In this document: piece after piece, positions 13,122 through 15,905 of the stretch
Position numbering within the stretch: the stretch's first letter is position 1
Layout of the letters: each line of letters opens with the position of its first letter
DNA from: JAITWN01 sp050486285
GTDB taxonomy: Bacteria > Pseudomonadota > Gammaproteobacteria > SZUA-140
DNA: 15,905 nt
Reading direction: 5' to 3'
Assembly: GCA_050486285.1 (NCBI GenBank)
Contig: JBJHCZ010000027.1
Span: forward strand, 1-15,905
Program-made: the position numbers and the translations under genes
Notes under the pieces: generated by a model
Told to the model about the DNA's origin: nothing
The model's database searches: none
Seen by the model: only the letters and a program-made list of their open reading frames with translations

Positions 13122-13592
13122 ATGCCCAGGAGAAGAGTTGTCCAGAAGCGCGAACAGATTCCGGATCCCAAGTTCGGGGATCAGAATCTCGCCCGGTTCA
13201 TCAACATGGTCATGCGCAGCGGCAAGAAGTCGCTGGCCGAGAGCATCGTCTACGGCGCCCTCGACCAGGTCGGCCGCAAGGGCAAGCCGGAACCGCTCGG
13301 CGCGCTGACCCAGGCCCTGGAGAACATCCGGCCGCTGGTCGAGGTCAAGTCCCGCCGTGTCGGCGGCGCGACCTACCAGGTGCCGATGGAAGTGCGCGGC
13401 GACCGCGGCCAGGCGCTGGCGATGCGCTGGCTGGTCGATGCGGCGCGCAACCGCAGCGAGAAGACGATGGGTCTGCGGCTTGCCGCCGAGATCCTCGACG
13501 CCTGCGAAGGCCGCGGCTCGGCGGTCAAGAAGCGCGAAGACACGCATCGCATGGCGGAGGCCAACAAGGCCTTCTCGCATTACCGCTGGTAA
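13122..13592 (+). CDS. rpsG: 30S ribosomal protein S7
   Basis: S7 nucleates assembly of the 30S head by binding the 3' major domain of 16S rRNA, and it lines the E site. The 156-residue product starts MPRRRVVQKREQIPDPKFGD and has the beta-hairpin segment KSRRVGGATYQVPMEVR. It ends KAFSHYRW, the short form of the C-terminus. The ATG at 13122 is 31 nt after rpsL and has only a weak ribosome binding match (CGGAT near 13108-13112), so coupling to rpsL translation is likely. In E. coli, S7 represses through a site of about 100 nt in this gap; the gap here is too short for that same structure. Confidence 0.98.
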   Translation: MPRRRVVQKREQIPDPKFGDQNLARFINMVMRSGKKSLAESIVYGALDQVGRKGKPEPLGALTQALENIRPLVEVKSRRVGGATYQVPMEVRGDRGQALAMRWLVDAARNRSEKTMGLRLAAEILDACEGRGSAVKKREDTHRMAEANKAFSHYRW

Positions 13593-13609
13593 GGGCGGCG
13601 TCGTCTCCG

Positions 13610-13630
13610 TTTACTTTTTATTTATCTGAT
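13610..13630 (+). promoter_or_regulatory. U-rich tract in the rpsG-fusA gap
   Basis: In a GC-rich locus this 21-nt stretch is nearly all A/T, with T5 and T3 runs (13614-13623). It lies 18 nt before the GTG start of fusA, which has only a weak AGG (13637-13639). An unstructured U-rich site bound by ribosomal protein S1 could help initiation. No strong hairpin precedes it, so a terminator is less likely. Confidence 0.35.
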
Positions 13631-13647
13631 CCGGACAGGCAAACATC

Positions 13648-15747
<2,100 letters not shown>

Positions 15748-15798
15748 TCGCGGACAGGGAATCAAACGGGTTTTTGTCAATTTTCAGGGGATAGTGCG

Positions 15799-15905
15799 AT
15801 GTCGAAGGGCAAATTTGAGCGTACGAAGCCGCACGTAAACGTGGGGACGATCGGTCACGTTGACCACGGCAAGACGACGTTGACGGCGGCGCTGACGAAG
15901 GTGTT
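15799..15905 (+). CDS. tuf: Elongation factor Tu, 5' end (partial)
   Basis: The window ends inside a second EF-Tu gene. The 35 visible residues start MSKGKFERTKPHVNVGTIGH and include the P-loop GHVDHGKT. ATG at 15799 has AGGGG (15786-15790) at 8-nt spacing. It is 51 nt downstream of fusA, the tufA position of the str operon. All six threonine codons seen here are ACG, whereas ACC is common in neighbouring genes; the sample is too small to weigh heavily. Two tuf copies in direct orientation about 16 kb apart are usually kept alike by gene conversion. Confidence 0.97.
   Translation, partial: MSKGKFERTKPHVNVGTIGHVDHGKTTLTAALTKV

Noticed and set aside
15774..15797. TTGTCA as a -35 box for a tuf promoter
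   Set aside because: No acceptable -10 box lies 16-18 nt downstream, where the tuf start codon already falls.

Overview
The window is a GC-rich chromosomal segment carrying the two best-conserved transcription and translation loci of Gammaproteobacteria joined end to end on the plus strand. The order is tuf (3' end), tRNA-Trp, secE, nusG, rplK, rplA, rplJ, rplL, rpoB, rpoC, rpsL, rpsG, fusA, tuf (5' end). In Escherichia coli the rpoBC cluster and the str operon lie far apart. Here they are adjacent, as in Pseudomonas and Xanthomonas. Three things suggest a gammaproteobacterium near the Xanthomonadales/Nevskiales: the 1381-residue RpoB, the 175-residue L10, and an SI3 region of RpoC that reads like xanthomonad homologues as I remember them. 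This placement is an inference and no database was searched.

Layout. 1-131: C-terminal end of EF-Tu. 183-258: tRNA-Trp(CCA) with encoded CCA. 306-1234: secE and nusG. 1232-1455: a 141-nt near-palindrome that overlaps the nusG stop codon, a second terminator-like hairpin, and a possible L1 autoregulatory leader. 1456-2584: rplK and rplA, separated by 1 nt. 2585-2846: a structured leader containing the L10-binding motif and a stem that can mask the rplJ ribosome binding site. 2847-3810: rplJ and rplL. 3811-3951: an attenuator-like hairpin. 3952-12358: rpoB and rpoC. 12359-12715: an rpoC terminator hairpin, a clear sigma70 promoter and an attenuator-like rpsL leader. 12716-15747: rpsL, rpsG and fusA. 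15799 to the end: 5' part of a second tuf gene.

The genes supply the ribosomal GTPase stalk (L10, L12, L11) and L1, two 30S proteins (S12, S7), both elongation factors, the catalytic RNA polymerase subunits, the elongation factor NusG that couples polymerase to the ribosome, and the SecE subunit of the protein-conducting channel. All complete genes look intact and key catalytic residues are present. The rifampicin and streptomycin target residues I could check are wild type.

I see no accessory system, mobile gene cluster, CRISPR array or undescribed protein. The interest lies in the untranslated regions, which hold the nusG-rplK palindrome, the L10 leader switch and the rpsL leader with competing hairpins, and in an 11-residue extension of L10 that may add a third L12 dimer to the stalk.
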